A DNA stretch of 64,000 bases from Batrachochytrium dendrobatidis JAM81 (lineage: Eukaryota > Chytridiomycota > Chytridiomycetes > Rhizophydiales): NCBI RefSeq assembly GCF_000203795.2, contig NW_006281099.1, forward strand, positions 3,994,532 to 4,058,531, given 5' to 3'. The notes under the pieces are model-generated. The model made no database searches, was not told the DNA's origin, and saw nothing but the letters and a program-made list of their open reading frames with translations. Below are positions 24,357 to 37,339 of the stretch, in pieces. Both the position numbers and the translations under genes were made by a program. Within the stretch, counting starts at the first letter, position 1. Every line of letters starts with the position of its first letter.

Positions 24357-27300
24357 TTATTGCTTGGCGTCTTGCTCGCCTTGCTCAACAAGATCAATAA
24401 AAAGTTGTTCAACATCACGCACATTCTCAAGGTAAAATTTGGCGTCTGTTTGTTTCTTTCCGACAGTTGCAGTCAATGCAGATTCAGATCCATTCAAAAG
24501 CGAAAACAGAGCTTCGTCAGTCTTGCCATCGCCAATGCATAAAAGAAAATCACAATCATTGGCTGCATCAAGATCTTTAAGAATTGCTCGAGCAGATGTG
24601 GCTTTATCCACCATCGATGGTCTGAGCTCGAGTGTTTTATTGCCAATCATGATCTGATACATTGATCAACCAATTAGAAATCTTGTCAACACTAAAAATT
24701 CAAATATTATCAGCAATCCTAATAATCAACTTACAGAAACGGCCAAATGGCTCAACAGTTTTTCCAAATTCACTTGAAGTTCTGCTGCTTGCCATGTACC
24801 AAATTCTGGATCGGCGTTGCGGTAGTGCCATGTAAGATTGATTTCCTTTTCCTCAATAAAACTGCCAGGAGTGCGCTCAGTATAGTGTTGAAACAAGGGG
24901 CGTATCGTGGCTCTCCAAGATGAGTCAACTTGATCTACCATTGCATACCATCCATTGCTACTGAGACGACGCTGAAGGGACATGACGCCAACTGTGCCAC
25001 CATCACCGTCATCATCAACTGCACGGACCACTCGATCGGTATGATCTTCAGTCAATGGCAGGTCTGTTGGGTTGGCTCCAAGATGAGCATCAGTATGTAC
25101 CATGCCACTCAGACTGGAGTCGATCAAATCAGTAGCTACACTCCCAAAATGGTCAGTTTTGATGGTACGCGCTTCACCAACCTGTGCTCCCGAGTTGGGT
25201 TGTACCTGGATCTCGGAAAGACGAGATCTAGTAGAAGAAATCAAATTTTTGATTTCAGAATCATGCATATCAGTAGCAGATCCATCTACACTCGCATCTT
25301 CGTCATAGCCTGCACTACCCGAACTACTGCTACATTCGATAGGGTGAGGCAGTTTGGATGGATGTCGATAAAAGCACCCATGCTCGGCACTCAAACCTAC
25401 TCCAACTTCACCAAACCACTTCATGATATGCTCTCTTGATCGACCAGAAAATATATATACATATACATTGGGCAAAGCAGCCAGTCTGGATAACAGCGAT
25501 AGCACAGATGCACTTGGTCGAGCAAACTCTGGTAAATTGTGCAATTCAGTCAACGTTCCATCGTAATCCAACAAAAAAATCTTCTTTTTTGTCGAGCGAC
25601 GGCACAAATCGAGCACATTTTTCGAGGAAAGTTTGGGTAGTCGACGTGGATCGTATTCTTCAGATACACGTTGAAGTTCCTTGACAAAAGTCACACCCCA
25701 GTAAGCTGCGGTGTATTTTGTCACATATCGGTACAATTTTTGATGATTTGCCATCCGTACTTGTTCTGACATGGTCACTGCATCATATATTCCCTGTGCA
25801 ACCTCTTCTGTATCCCATGGATTGACAATGATCGAGCCTAGAATGATGTACATTAAAATATGATGGTTACTAATAAAGTTGAAAGTGTTGCTGATTATTG
25901 GATCAAGACACGACACTTGGCCAATGCATTGCTAATTAAAACTATGCCGACATAACTTACCATTGAGTGATTGTGCAGCGCCTGCAAACTCACTAAGAAT
26001 CAACACACCATGGGTATTTTGCTGTGATGCAATGTATTCGTACGACACCAAATTCATACCGTCACGGGTAGAAGAGACAATGCATGCATCAGCAACAGCA
26101 TAAAGGGATACCAGCTCTTCAAAATCAACTGATTTATGAATGAAATGAATCGGAGTAAACTCAACCGTGCCTATAACGTGGTGTATTTGACGAGTTTTAT
26201 CAGTAAACATCAAGTATAGTGCTCACTTTAAAGTTACGTACCATATCGACCATTGATGCGACCAATAAGCTCATTAACCACTTGTTGCAGGTGTTGATAC
26301 TCTTCGACATTTTCTCGGGAAGGTACAGCAACTTGAACTAAAACAACCTGATCGCCTCGTGACAATTAGCAGTTCATCAATCTAACAATGCAATCAAACA
26401 ATCGTAAAACACTACCTTTTCGTTCCACTCTGAGTGGTTTTCCAAAAATAGTTCAAACGCATGTAGTTTCTGGGGAACGCCTTTGATATAGTCTAGACGA
26501 TCTACTCCAACAAGGACCTTGACACCTTCAAATTTTTTTCGCAGTTGTGCAATACGGTCCTGAATAGAAGGCTTTTGCAAACCCTGTTTAAAACAAATCA
26601 AAAAAATCATGGCATTAATATTTATATTGCATTATAGTGCAATATAAAATTTACCATTGTGAATTTGCTGGGATCAATACCGATAGGAAACGTGCCAACA
26701 TGAACCAATCGACCTTCGTACTCTACACCATTTGGCATGGTGTGCAAGCCCAAAATACGAGTGCATGAACTAAGGAAATGCCTTGCATAGTCGTACGTGT
26801 GAAATCCAATTAGATCGCAGCTCAGCACACCCAAAAGAACCTGTTTTCTTACAGGCAGAATCCTAGGATTTCAAATGTGTCAATTTAAATCCAGCGCACA
26901 TGTGGCTCACTAGATTGGTGTATGGCTTTACCTATAGATTTCGCTTGAAGGAAACGGAGTGTGTAAAAAAAATCCGATTTGAACATTCCTCCCTGTAGGC
27001 TCTAATCGCTTGCGAAGCATGGCAGGAAGCAACATGAGATGATAGTCATGCACCCAAATGACATCCCCATCTTCAACAACATCCACTAGAGCATCAGCAA
27101 ATGCTCTGTTGGCAACCTGATAAGCCTCCCAATGATCTTCATTGAAGTTGATTTCTCCAGGATGATAGTGAAACAATGGCCATAGAATGCTAATACAATT
27201 GACTAATGTTAGATCGCCTGGTTAAAAGTTTATCGAAATCAGACATTCGAACAAGGGTATGCAATCTGCGATCCAACTAAAACAAAACTTGTACCTATTG

Positions 27301-27690
27301 GAGAACCCATTGTAGTGCTTATCAGCAACATCATCATCAATAAATACCGGAGCGCAAGAGTATTGCTCCATCAACTGTTTACGAACAATTGCTTGCTCGC
27401 TGGGAGGAAGTTCCAGTCCTAAGTCATATCCAACACATGTTACTGCTGCACAATTCACAAATAAATGCCATGGATCAATGGCTTGAAACAGGCTTAATCG
27501 TAATACCTGGCCATCCGATCCAAGTAAACGACATTTCCTTTTTTAACCCAGACAAAGCAGACACCAGCCCACCAGACGACATGGCATAACTCCAAGATCC
27601 ATTCTCGCCATAGGTGAGAGTAACTGGTAGACGATTAGAAACAACAATCAGTCGAGTGGTAGTTGTAGATTCAACCATAGTGTCTGTCAT
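24357..27690 (-). CDS. Trehalose-6-phosphate synthase/phosphatase fusion (GT20 + HAD)
   Basis: Nine exons: 27690-27507, 27445-27295, 27189-26932, 26862-26655, 26583-26411, 26348-26242, 26170-25961, 25837-24735 and 24653-24357 (2,691 nt, 896 aa). The N-terminal GT20 synthase domain keeps its substrate motifs: VVSNRLPV, SGGLVSAL, LWPLFHYH, WVHDYHLM, LHTPFPSSEIYR, VDRLDYIKG, DGMNLVSYEY. The C-terminal HAD phosphatase has LLDYDGTL and GDGKTDE. Both halves therefore look active, unlike yeast Tps2 whose synthase half is degenerate. A ~120-aa acidic, low-complexity insert follows HPIECSSSSG inside the phosphatase domain. Joining exons 5 and 6 needs a weak donor (gtttta). Exon 2 has tandem NAGNAG acceptors, so one residue may vary. 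Trehalose serves stress tolerance and storage in fungi (family knowledge). Confidence 0.92.
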
Positions 27691-27879
27691 GGTTAATGCA
27701 ACGATATAAACTATCCGTCAAAGAAACCCAAACCAAAGCTTTGCGATCACAACGTTACCAGCAAGCCCACGTGTTGCTTGGTGATGACAGTATCTGTACA
27801 GAGCTTGTTACAGTTGGTGATAAAAGATATCAAGACAGGTGAAATATTTATTTCGATATAAAAGACTCGACTTTATCAT
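27691..27879. other. Divergent promoter region, TPS-TPP side
   Basis: Short spacer between the TPS-TPP start and the family B repeat; no coding sequence seen. Confidence 0.4.
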
Positions 27880-28140
27880 GTTTAAAATCGACATTCTGAC
27901 AGCATCAGGCAGTCTTTTAAAAGTTTTTGGTTTGTAAAATTGCACAATTGTTCAAGTTAATGTGACTATATGTCGAATGCTCAAGATTGTGTCAGAACAA
28001 GACCAAATGAGTGACGCTTTGTATTGAATCGAGAGAATCGGATCGTGTCAACAAGCCAGATTGTCGTCGTAAAAAAGACACGAGCAATAGATGATTCTGC
28101 TATTCAAATCAACAGTCTACCAATATCAGAGAATATCTCA
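27880..28140 (-). repeat. Dispersed repeat, family B, copy 2
   Basis: Read on the minus strand it aligns with 10860-11110, including GACTGTTGATTTGAATAGCA and TCACTCATTTGGTCTTGTTC. It lies in the divergent spacer between the TPS-TPP gene and the TRMT2A-type gene. Confidence 0.6.
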
Positions 28141-28306
28141 AACAAGAATCAAGTGTGGTTGAATGAATTTTACAGTATTTTCTAGCATACACAAAATGCT
28201 GGTTGCTGACAATTTCAATTATTTTTTCTCTGTTTTCACTAACCCTAACTATTGCAAAGTACAAACCATTTCAACACCGATCCCTGATTTCTGCCCATCT
28301 ATTGTC

Positions 28307-31141
28307 ATGGTAAGAAAAAGTACTCGCATATCTGCCAACACAGCTGGTACGTCTCCAGCCCGTGCGTCCACTACTACTGTGACCACCAAATCACCACTTG
28401 AATCTGCTGCTAAACGCCAAAAAACAGCCAAGGGTAAAAAAGAAGTTGCAATTGCTGCTCCAGAATCACCCATCAATGATGATGCTGATTTAGATAGTAA
28501 TCATCAACCATCCCCAGTTAAAACCCCAAAATCAAAACGCACAGCTTGCGATTCCATTACTAGCATGACTAAAAAATCTGCTACAAAGAAAAAGACTGTT
28601 CTCGAGGTAGATGAAATGGCTGCTTCTATCCAAGATACCGATTCTGCTACAGGAATGGATGACGTAGTGCTTGAAAACAATGAAACATTGCAAGCTGATA
28701 TCAGTAAAGAAACTGCAGTCGATTCTAGTTGCACTGTTGAAGATTCAATGGATGGTGTCGAAAATGCCACGCCAATCTGTGAATCTACCAATACAGCAGC
28801 CACGAAGCAATCCATTGAAGATAAGGAACCTGCAGTTGATCATTCAGCTGAACCTATGGAGGAGGAAAGCACTGTCACTCAACCCATTGCTATTTCCAGC
28901 GTCGAAACTACAGAGCCATCTCCTGCTAAACCAATTCGTCAAGATGATCGAGATAATAGCTTTTCTGCTTACCGTCTTATTCTTGGAAATTTAGTCATAT
29001 TCACTACCCCAAAAGACATCAAGAAATTGCTTACTCAAAACGAAATCTCGTATCGTAACGTAAAAAAAGGTCCCAAATGGGAGTATGCTATTATTGCATT
29101 TGATACCGAAGACCATATGGAGGCATGCAGAAAAAAGATGCAAGGCATGCTGTACAAGAAACGTGTTATTGAAGTATCCAATGCTAATGCTCCTCGTACC
29201 AATAAGCCTATGCGTCGTGGCGATGAAATCACTGATGACGATCAACGCACCCCTGATGAGCGACTTTTTGATCAGGTCACTCCACTGTGGCGGTGAGTGG
29301 TGTAGATTTACTATGTATGATTTGAGCACTTTAACAGTGATGTATTGAATTTAAAGCTTATCAATCCATCTCTAATTTCCTTTATCTTGGCAGACTTCCC
29401 TACGAACAGCAGCTCGTTCAAAAACAGAAAACCATGACCAACATATTGAATAAATACACAAAAGAAATGATTAATGTGAGCCAGCCCTCTAGCCCGCATA
29501 GCAAAGCCACTCGCGAGTTACTGCTGCAAAAAGCCGAGGTAAGTCCTGAGGTGACTCTAGCCGAGGAAGCCCATCAAAATATCATAAATCAGATGTCCTG
29601 GGTGCGCAAGGCTAAGGCAGCATACAATCGTGGACTTTTGTTTCAATTGAACGATATTCACCCATCTCCTGTAACTGAAGGATACCGAACCAAATGCGAA
29701 TTTTCATTTGGAAAGGATCCAAATGGTGAGATTGCTGTTGGGTTTCTCCTTGGTGGGTTCAAAGATGGCACCACTTCTATTATGGGACCCAACAAATGTG
29801 TTCATGTTAGTGATACCGCCAAAAAGATTTCTACTATTCTTGAGGGACTGGCTGAAACGTCTAAACTGCCAGTGTATGATCGTGAAACCAAGAGTGGATA
29901 TTGGCGTTTGGCTCAGGTTCGTACTCCATCTACTGGTAAAAGTAAGTGTCAATTCAAATCGTGTTTCTAAATCTATACTATAACGCACAGTCAAGCGTGA
30001 ATGTTAACCATATTGATCTTGATTTAATTAGACATGGTTTTTCTTCAAGTTGCGCTGTATGACGAAGCCACAGATGCCGAAACTTCGGCTCTAGCCAAGG
30101 CTGAAAAATCTCGTATTCTTCCCTACATCAACGAGCAGGCAGAAAAGCTTGGGATCAGCATTGAAAACGTTTTATATCAAGAATCCTCTGCTTTGTTTTG
30201 TGGATTCAAGCCAAGTGACTCGTTTGAAATTCTCCAAGGATCCAGTACTGTGACTGAAAAGCTGTTTGACTATACGTAAGTGACTATCGTTTTATTATAC
30301 AATGACGATTTTTAATTTTATGGTTACATTGTTGGCCAAACTTGATTCACATGTATATTGTCTAATTTCATTATTGTTGTCGTGTTGCATTAGTTTCAAA
30401 ATTTCATCCGATTCATTTTTCCAAATCAACACTCCTGCCACTGAAGTCTTGTATTCGATTGTTAAAGATCTTTGCCTGTCTAGTCCTGTTCTTCGCGATT
30501 TTGATCAAATAGAACAAACGCAGGACTCTGCTACAGTAGACTCGACTACCAAAGTAGAGCAAAATACTGAGGAGTCTGAAAGTGTTAGTGTTACAGAGTC
30601 TGAAATACCAAAAACAAAGGATGTCACGCCATTAGCCTCATCCAGTCCGATTGATGGTAGCAACACGGTTCTTTTGGATCTTTGCTGCGGTACTGGCACA
30701 ATTGGCATTACTTTGGCCAGCCATTTTAAAAAAGTGGTTGGTGTTGAACTTGTTCAGGAAGCAATTGACAATGCGATTGTAAATGCACAAGATAATGGGG
30801 TAACCAATGCAGTGTATCTGTGCGGTAAAGTAGAAGAAAAAATTGGAGAAGTATTCCGTAACCATGTTGGTCCCGAAGATCAAGTTGTAGCCGTGTTAGA
30901 TCCTGCTCGTGTTGGAGTGAATGGAACTGTCATTGCAGCCATTCGAGCGTGTCGCCATCTTAAACATGTAGTGTACATCTCATGCGATGCCAAGCAAGCG
31001 TGTAGCAACTTTGTGGAATTGTGTCGTCCAACATCGAAGCGCTACCAAGGCACTCCATTCCGACCTGTTCAAGGCACAACTGTGGATTTATTTCCACACA
31101 CCATGCCATGCGAGTTGGTCGTATCCTTTGCTCGCGAATAA
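28307..31141 (+). CDS. tRNA (uracil-5-)-methyltransferase, TRMT2A type with RRM
   Basis: Four exons: 28307-29292, 29394-29941, 30032-30275 and 30394-31141 (2,526 nt, 841 aa). Residues ~1-215 are basic then acidic and disordered. An RRM-like domain spans ~220-305 (YRLILGNLVIF; WEYAIIAFDTEDHM). The methyltransferase half has CEFSFGKDPNG, the SAM loop LDLCCGTGTIGITLA (~685), VLDPARVGVNG, the catalytic Cys in VYISC (~788) and HTMPCELVVSF at the end. The RRM plus RlmD-like fold is the TRMT2A arrangement; yeast Trm2 lacks the RRM. The product makes m5U54 in tRNA (family knowledge). The frame is open 48 codons upstream to an ATG at 28163; I chose 28307 because the following Lys/Arg-rich stretch suits a nuclear or cytosolic start. 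Confidence 0.9.
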
Positions 31142-31295
31142 TCGTCGACTTGATGCAAGCATATTGTTGAAAAGTGTGTCAACTATCCATTCAGAGTGTT
31201 GTGAATAGATTGTTGCAAACTGCAGTAATAATGTTGAGCAATAAAAAGCGAGTTTCATTACAAAACTATTTTGGGTTCTTTTTTTATAAAAAGCC

Positions 31296-33557
31296 ATGAC
31301 TGCAATGGATATTGAAGACCTGCTTGCCTCGGAATCAGGCCCAGCCGGCCATGGAATCGACAATGTCACAGAGTCGATGTTTTTTGATCCGACTTCCCAG
31401 CGCAAGTCACAGGGAGTTGTCACTGTCAAGACATTCAAGAAACAACCTGCAATCGACTTGTGGAATCCCAACATCGCAGACACTCCAGTGGATATATCCA
31501 CCAACAGTTTTTTGCCTGGACAGGCCAGTGTGTTTGTGAAAACATGGGGATGTGGCCACAACAACAGTGACGGAGAATACATGGCTGGTCTTCTAGCTGC
31601 TGACGGCTACAATGTTATTCTCGATCACAGCAAAGCCGAAGAAGCCCAAGTGTGGGTGTTGAACTCGTGTACTGTTAAAGGTCCATCTCAACAGACTTTT
31701 GTCAATGACATTGATAAGGGGAAACTTGCTGGAAAAAAGATTGTGGTTGCTGGATGCGTTCCACAGGCTAGTCCCAGTAATGACGAATGGAAAGGTCTGA
31801 GTGTTATTGGTGTAAGTCGGCTCATGAATTGGATAGTTTCGTGTAGGATCGTACGCATTATAACACTATTACCACTGAAATAGGTTCAACAAATTGATCA
31901 AGTCGTAAGAGTTGTAGAAGAAACACTCAAGGGAAATACTATTCGATTGATGAAAGAGGCCAAAGAGGTGTCTGCTGATGGTGTCAAGCGAAAGGCTGGA
32001 GGTGCTCGTTTGGATTTACCAAAAGTTCGCAGAAATCCATTTATTGAAATCATTCCCATCAACACAGGCTGTTTGAATCAATGCACATATTGCAAGGTGT
32101 GTGGTTTGGGTTGTGCTATATCTACAAGTACCAATTTGAATACAAACCAGTCCTTTTTTTTTGAAATTGCTGAATTAGACTAAACATGCTCGAGGAGATC
32201 TAGGATCATATAGTTTAGCAGAAATCATTGCACGAGTCGAATCCGTGCTGCATGAGGGTGTCAAGGAAATCTGGCTTACTTCAGAAGATACTGGTGCATA
32301 TGGGCGGGATATTGGTGTATCTATTGTTGATCTTTTAGAAGGAATTTTGGTTGCAATGGATAAACATATTGTTCAAGACGCTATGTTGCGTGTAGGCATG
32401 ACCAATCCTCCATACATTTTAGAGCATCTTAAAGGAATTGCAAAAGTACTGAATCACCCCAAAGTGTATTCGTTTTTGCATGTTCCTGTACAGGCTGGAT
32501 CCACAAAAGTGCTGGATGATATGCGTCGTCTGTATGCGGTTCAAGATTTTGAGCGTGTAGTGGATGTATTGAGAGAAAAGGTGCCTTGTGTCACTATCGC
32601 CACAGACATCATTTGTGGTAGGCTGTATTGATGCACTATAAACTCATTGTACAATAATTCGGAATGCCACTCGGGCATTGTCTGTTTTACTTTATTCATG
32701 TGTAGTTTATTCACTATATTTTTATCTACTCTAAACATCTAGGGTTTCCAACAGAAACAGACGAAGATTTTGACGAGACTATGCATTTATTGGAAAAATA
32801 CAAATTCTCAGTTCTTCATATTTCTCAATTCTATCCACGTCCGGGAACCCCTGCAGCTCGCATGAAGCGTATTTCAACCAATATCGTTAAAAATCGTAGC
32901 CGTCGAGCCACTACCTTTTTTGAATCATACACTACGTACGATTCACTTGTCGGCACCATACAAAAGATTCTTGTAACAGAGCAAAGTGCAGACGGAAACC
33001 ACTATGTCGGCCATAATAAGCCGTACCAACAGATCCTTGTGCCAAAAAACGAAAAGCTGATGGGTCAGACATTTCATGTTCGGATAGTACGAGCCAGTAA
33101 ATTTTATTTGATGGGCGAGCCTCTGCAAGACGATTTGGATCGCATCGACAAAAAGACGGTTGAACTGTCACACGGTGAAGTTGTTCCTAAACGGATGCCC
33201 AAACTTGTTCGAGTTAAGCGTACTGTCAAAGTAGTGGCCGACAATGTTTATCAAGATTCCGACTTTGAAGATGCTCAATCCGTATCTGGGGAAAATGCAA
33301 AGAGCAATTCTAATATCAAGGCACGTAGTGATGGTGCTGAGCTGAGCATGAAATCTGTTGCAACGAATATTTCTGACAAGGATGCAGTAGTAAAACGCAA
33401 TCCACGGAATCCGATCATTGTATATAGCGCAAGAGCATTGACTGTAGGACTTGTTGGACTATGGGCGTGGAAAAGCTCTAATATTCGGTGGTCGCTTAGG
33501 CTTGGAGCTATCGTTGCTGGTGTTATTACAACAGAAATGCTATTTGCATCACAATAA
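31296..33557 (+). CDS. CDKAL1: CDKAL1-type tRNA-t6A37 methylthiotransferase
   Basis: Four exons: 31296-31811, 31884-32096, 32179-32617 and 32743-33557 (1,983 nt, 660 aa). The N-terminal MTTase domain has [26 protein letters not shown] and AGCVPQ, whose cysteines bind one [4Fe-4S] cluster. The radical-SAM motif is [10 protein letters not shown] (CxxxCxxC, ~residues 235-243). [18 protein letters not shown] and [16 protein letters not shown] are typical, and a TRAM domain follows. The C-terminus ends in a hydrophobic segment ([12 protein letters not shown] and a second stretch), matching the ER tail anchor of animal CDKAL1. The product converts t6A37 to ms2t6A37 in tRNA-Lys(UUU) (family knowledge). 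It follows the TRMT2A gene by 154 bp on the same strand. Confidence 0.93.
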
Positions 33558-33943
33558 CATACTTTTGTATCTGATTTTCACAATACATTAGATTAATGAA
33601 TCGTGATAGTGCCACATTTGTCATTACGATATATTCAAACTTTACATATCAATAACCAAACATCAGATGTATACTTTTACATCCATTGAAACGATGTTAT
33701 TTGGCTTGAGTTGTTGGCATTTGGAAATCACTTTTAAACTTCAAGATAAATGCATGTAACCATTATGGGTATGAAAAGACGTGTGTTTATATTACTTTTA
33801 CCAAGGTTTTAGTTTCTAACCAATACAATTATCATTTGCACATCCAAACCCCGCTCATCACGAAATACATATACTAGGCAACTATTGAAATCAATTTGAT
33901 GAAATAGTTCAAGAAGTAGTCATCCAAAATACAGAATCTTCAT
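33558..33943. other. Convergent spacer
   Basis: AT-rich sequence between the 3' ends of the CDKAL1-type gene and the BTB gene; no gene or repeat recognised. Confidence 0.5.
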
Positions 33944-36765
33944 TTAAAACTCGATAACAGCCACAAGCCAAATACTATCGTGTCCATCATCAGTATGATC
34001 AAATCTGTTATTCTCCCAATGGTCAATATTTAACGATCGTGCGTGTCCATTCCCAGAAAAATCACACTTGGTTATTGGTTCAAACATGTCTATATCATCT
34101 AGTTTCACAGGTGCCATATGATCGAAAGCATACACTCGATATGATATGGATTGGCAGCTTGATTGAACACCACTTGTGGATGTACGACTACGCTGTAATA
34201 ATGCTTTGGCACCATATTGAGCAACACCATCTACATTGTTCTGCATGGATGTAGCATCTGATGCATTCAAAGGCGCTTCAGCATTTGCTTGCAAACCAGA
34301 TATGCTATTGGATGTAGCAGATACAGACAAGTCTGAAGTGCAGTTGAATTCATACGAGAGCACCAAACGGTACTGCGTTCCCGCACATACCACAGACTGC
34401 GAGTAAATCATTAATGGTGAAACATCTGAATCTCCAGCTGCGCCAGTCATAAGATGTCGATGAGCAGCAAACTGATCACGAATATTATCGAATCGAACAC
34501 CAAAACGAAACGGAGGCAGTTTCTTATGTGATGAATTGGTAGATTGTCCAAACCCAGCAGTAGATATTGTTGATATAGGCATGCTCATATCTGTTGAGCT
34601 CTGAACAAGACTACTGGAACGAGATCGACTTTTTAATGAGGAGGTAGGATTGCTCAACTCAGCCTGTAACCAATGGCTTTCAAGAACAATGTTTGTGGGG
34701 ACAATCCCATCACGTTTGACCACCTCCAACTGAGGAAAAGTCATATAAGTATACGTAATACTATGCTCAAAAATCTCTTTGACAATGAGAGACTGGTTTT
34801 CTACCGACGAAACTGTATTGGCTGGAGATACACGGCGAGTACCATTTCCACGACGATTCGATTTAAGAGGTTTGATTTTCCGATGTTTAGTATCCATAGC
34901 TTGACTGTCGCGCTGAGCATCAGACTTGCCACCAACTTCATAATCAAAAGTCACAGACGATGAGTCGCGCTTTGAGTTGATTTCAATGTCACTGTCATCG
35001 GAAGTATGTTTGCTTGGCAACTCTTCATCAGAATCGAGTTTTCGCTTTTTGGATGATAAAAATCCGTCAAAAAGAGATGAAAACAGTCCAGCTACACTTG
35101 ACACGGCAGGAACTGGAGCAGGATGCGATTTATTGTTATTTTCCTGAGCCTTGTTGGCATTCTTGGACGCACAAGCAACATAATGCTCGTCATTCTTAAC
35201 TTTGGCTTGAGGCTCAAAAGTAAGATCAAAAGATGTGTCTATTTCATCAAACACATTTGCTGATGACTGCTGGCAAGAAGTATTGCTAGTGTAAGGAAAA
35301 TCAAAAAAGGAAGTGGACTCAAAACCATGCAGTGTGCCATGGGTTGTAAGCGGTTGATTTTGATTAAATTTGATCCGAATGATTTGAGTGGTGATTAGAT
35401 ATCGATCAAAATCACAACGCACGCATAGCCAGTCAGATTCGATAAGCTTTTTGATCCACGACATGGGAAGAACAGCCAAAAATTTAACGATTGGAGATAT
35501 TGCTGCTTCCACGTTGCTAGTTTGAAGATCAGTCGACTGCAGATGCAATTTGACTTTCTCTGTATTATTGCGCTGAACTTGTTTCACAGCACCTGATGTT
35601 GCCGATACCATTGGTGTATTGTCACTAGATACAGGCTCGGCAGCCACAGCAGCAGTCATTGAGCCAATATCATTTAAAGAATCAGCACTGGTGTCCTCAT
35701 CACAACTGTTTTCAGCATCTTTATCATTCATACTGCAGAGACCAATAAATCGGCACAACGATGCAGTGCAAAATCTACTTAATTGTGCATGATAACGAGC
35801 TAGCAGCACTGTGTATTGATGCTGTGGCCCATAGGACGTAGGCTTGGCAAATCCTAGTGGATCCAAATGATCCAATTGTAATGCAAGAACACCAATGTTT
35901 GAGGTGCACGACATGACAGTAGCGATCTGCCTGACACTATATTCAGCAAGATCTTCAAGCTCTAGAAAACAAGCTGCAGACAATACGGACATTGCAGTTG
36001 ACTCGGTTAAAATCAGTTTGCGTTGAAAAGAGGGATGAATTGTGTACAGGTCTCGTAATGCAACTTCTAAGCCATTAGTAGTGATACGAGGATCAGTATC
36101 GGTGCGCAAAGAAATGATGGCACTGGCCAGATTCGATAGCAACAACCCTCGAAAGAATGGTGATTGCATCAATACGATGCGATGCAGACGAAATGTCTGT
36201 CCACAGCAAACAACAGAAATGTCCGAAAAGCGACCCAGTTCATCTAGTCATTGCATCGACATTAGAATTAAAACTAATACGACTACAGCACGATAGTCAT
36301 TGAACATGAAATTATAATACAACTCTTACATTCCTGCAGCAAAATGTTGCTACGAGCCTTGCTGAATGCAGACTCGGCCTTGATTGGCGACTTGTGTCGC
36401 AACTCATTGACTGCAGTATGCAGAACAGGAGTAGATGCAGCTGGGAGTGTCTTGGTTACTGTATCTATAGTATCTGTAGTAGTTTGAGGGGTAGAATTAG
36501 CAACAGGAGCTACGACAGGAGTCCCGATTGTAGTGTCAGTAGAGGTCGTCTTTGGAGAATTGACCACTGCATGACAAGTGTTGGATGGTCGCTGTCGAGC
36601 GGGATCGCTAGTAGCAGACTCGGCAGGTTTTACATAACGAATCGATGCAGAATGGGAACCAGCAAGCGATGCAGGGAGAGGAGTGTTCTTAAACGACACA
36701 TGGCTAGGATATCTATCATCGCTGTTCTTTCCACCACGAACACCAACAGTAGAGCGGTCTGTCAT
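33944..36765 (-). CDS. BTB/POZ-domain protein, 911 aa
   Basis: Two exons: 36765-36330 and 36243-33944 (2,736 nt). Residues ~1-145 are Ser/Thr/Pro-rich. Splicing then creates the BTB core: ELGRFSDISVVCCGQTFRLH followed by RIVLMQSPFFRGLLLS, with a long helix pair containing LTESTAMSVLSAACFLELED. A long disordered, Ser-rich middle has a Lys/Arg cluster (KKRKLDSDEE) that may be a nuclear signal. The C-terminal ~180 aa contain LPPFRFGVRFDNIRDQ and YRLVLSYEF, which resemble the conserved tail domain of a fungal BTB family. BTB proteins often act as Cullin-3 adaptors (general family knowledge); no specific partner can be named. The frame extends five codons upstream to a TTG, so ATG 36765 was chosen. 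Confidence 0.8.
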
Positions 36766-37220
36766 CGAATAAATTATCAATGATTCGAGTCAAACCAATG
36801 TTAAACTATTTATTGCACTTCATCTTCACGATTCTTTTTTATAAACTGGCTTTGGTTGATGTAAAGCTACGTGTCCATCACTGCATTGAAACTCATAAAA
36901 ACATCAGTTATATCTTGTTGAAAAGTATCGAATCTTGCCAATCTTACTCTTCTGTTTACGCTTAGACTCGTCAATAGACGCAGGTGAATCAATCACTTGG
37001 TCAACAAGCATTCGTAATGCCAATCTTGCCAAGATTAAGGTTTATCAACGTCCTTGAAAACTCGACTAAATCTGGTGGTCGAACTGTTGCATTCGTGATT
37101 CCTGCCATCAATAATGTTTCTAAATTCGCCAACTTGAAAACCATTGTATTGCTTTCATCAAGACATGATGCATCCAATATATACGTATAACCCAATGAAA
37201 ACTCAATCAACTTTACACTA
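36766..37220. other. Divergent spacer next to the inverted-repeat boundary
   Basis: It lies between the BTB gene start and the left arm of the inverted duplication. A 76-codon minus-strand frame (37001-37231) has a leucine-rich look (LANLETLLMAGI) but no clear family match and crosses the arm boundary; it is not called as a gene. Confidence 0.4.
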
Positions 37221-37339
37221 TACATTAACAATCCCGATCACTCGAGTAATTTGATCCGACAGATCCAGCCATATATAATATCACGTGGCATTCGACATGC
37301 AACAAAACCTTCAAAATTACTACTTGTCCACCATATACT

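Noticed and set aside
37001..37231. Leucine-rich minus-strand frame resembling an LRR piece
   Set aside because: Only one possible repeat, no flanking exons, and it runs over the duplication boundary; most likely chance.
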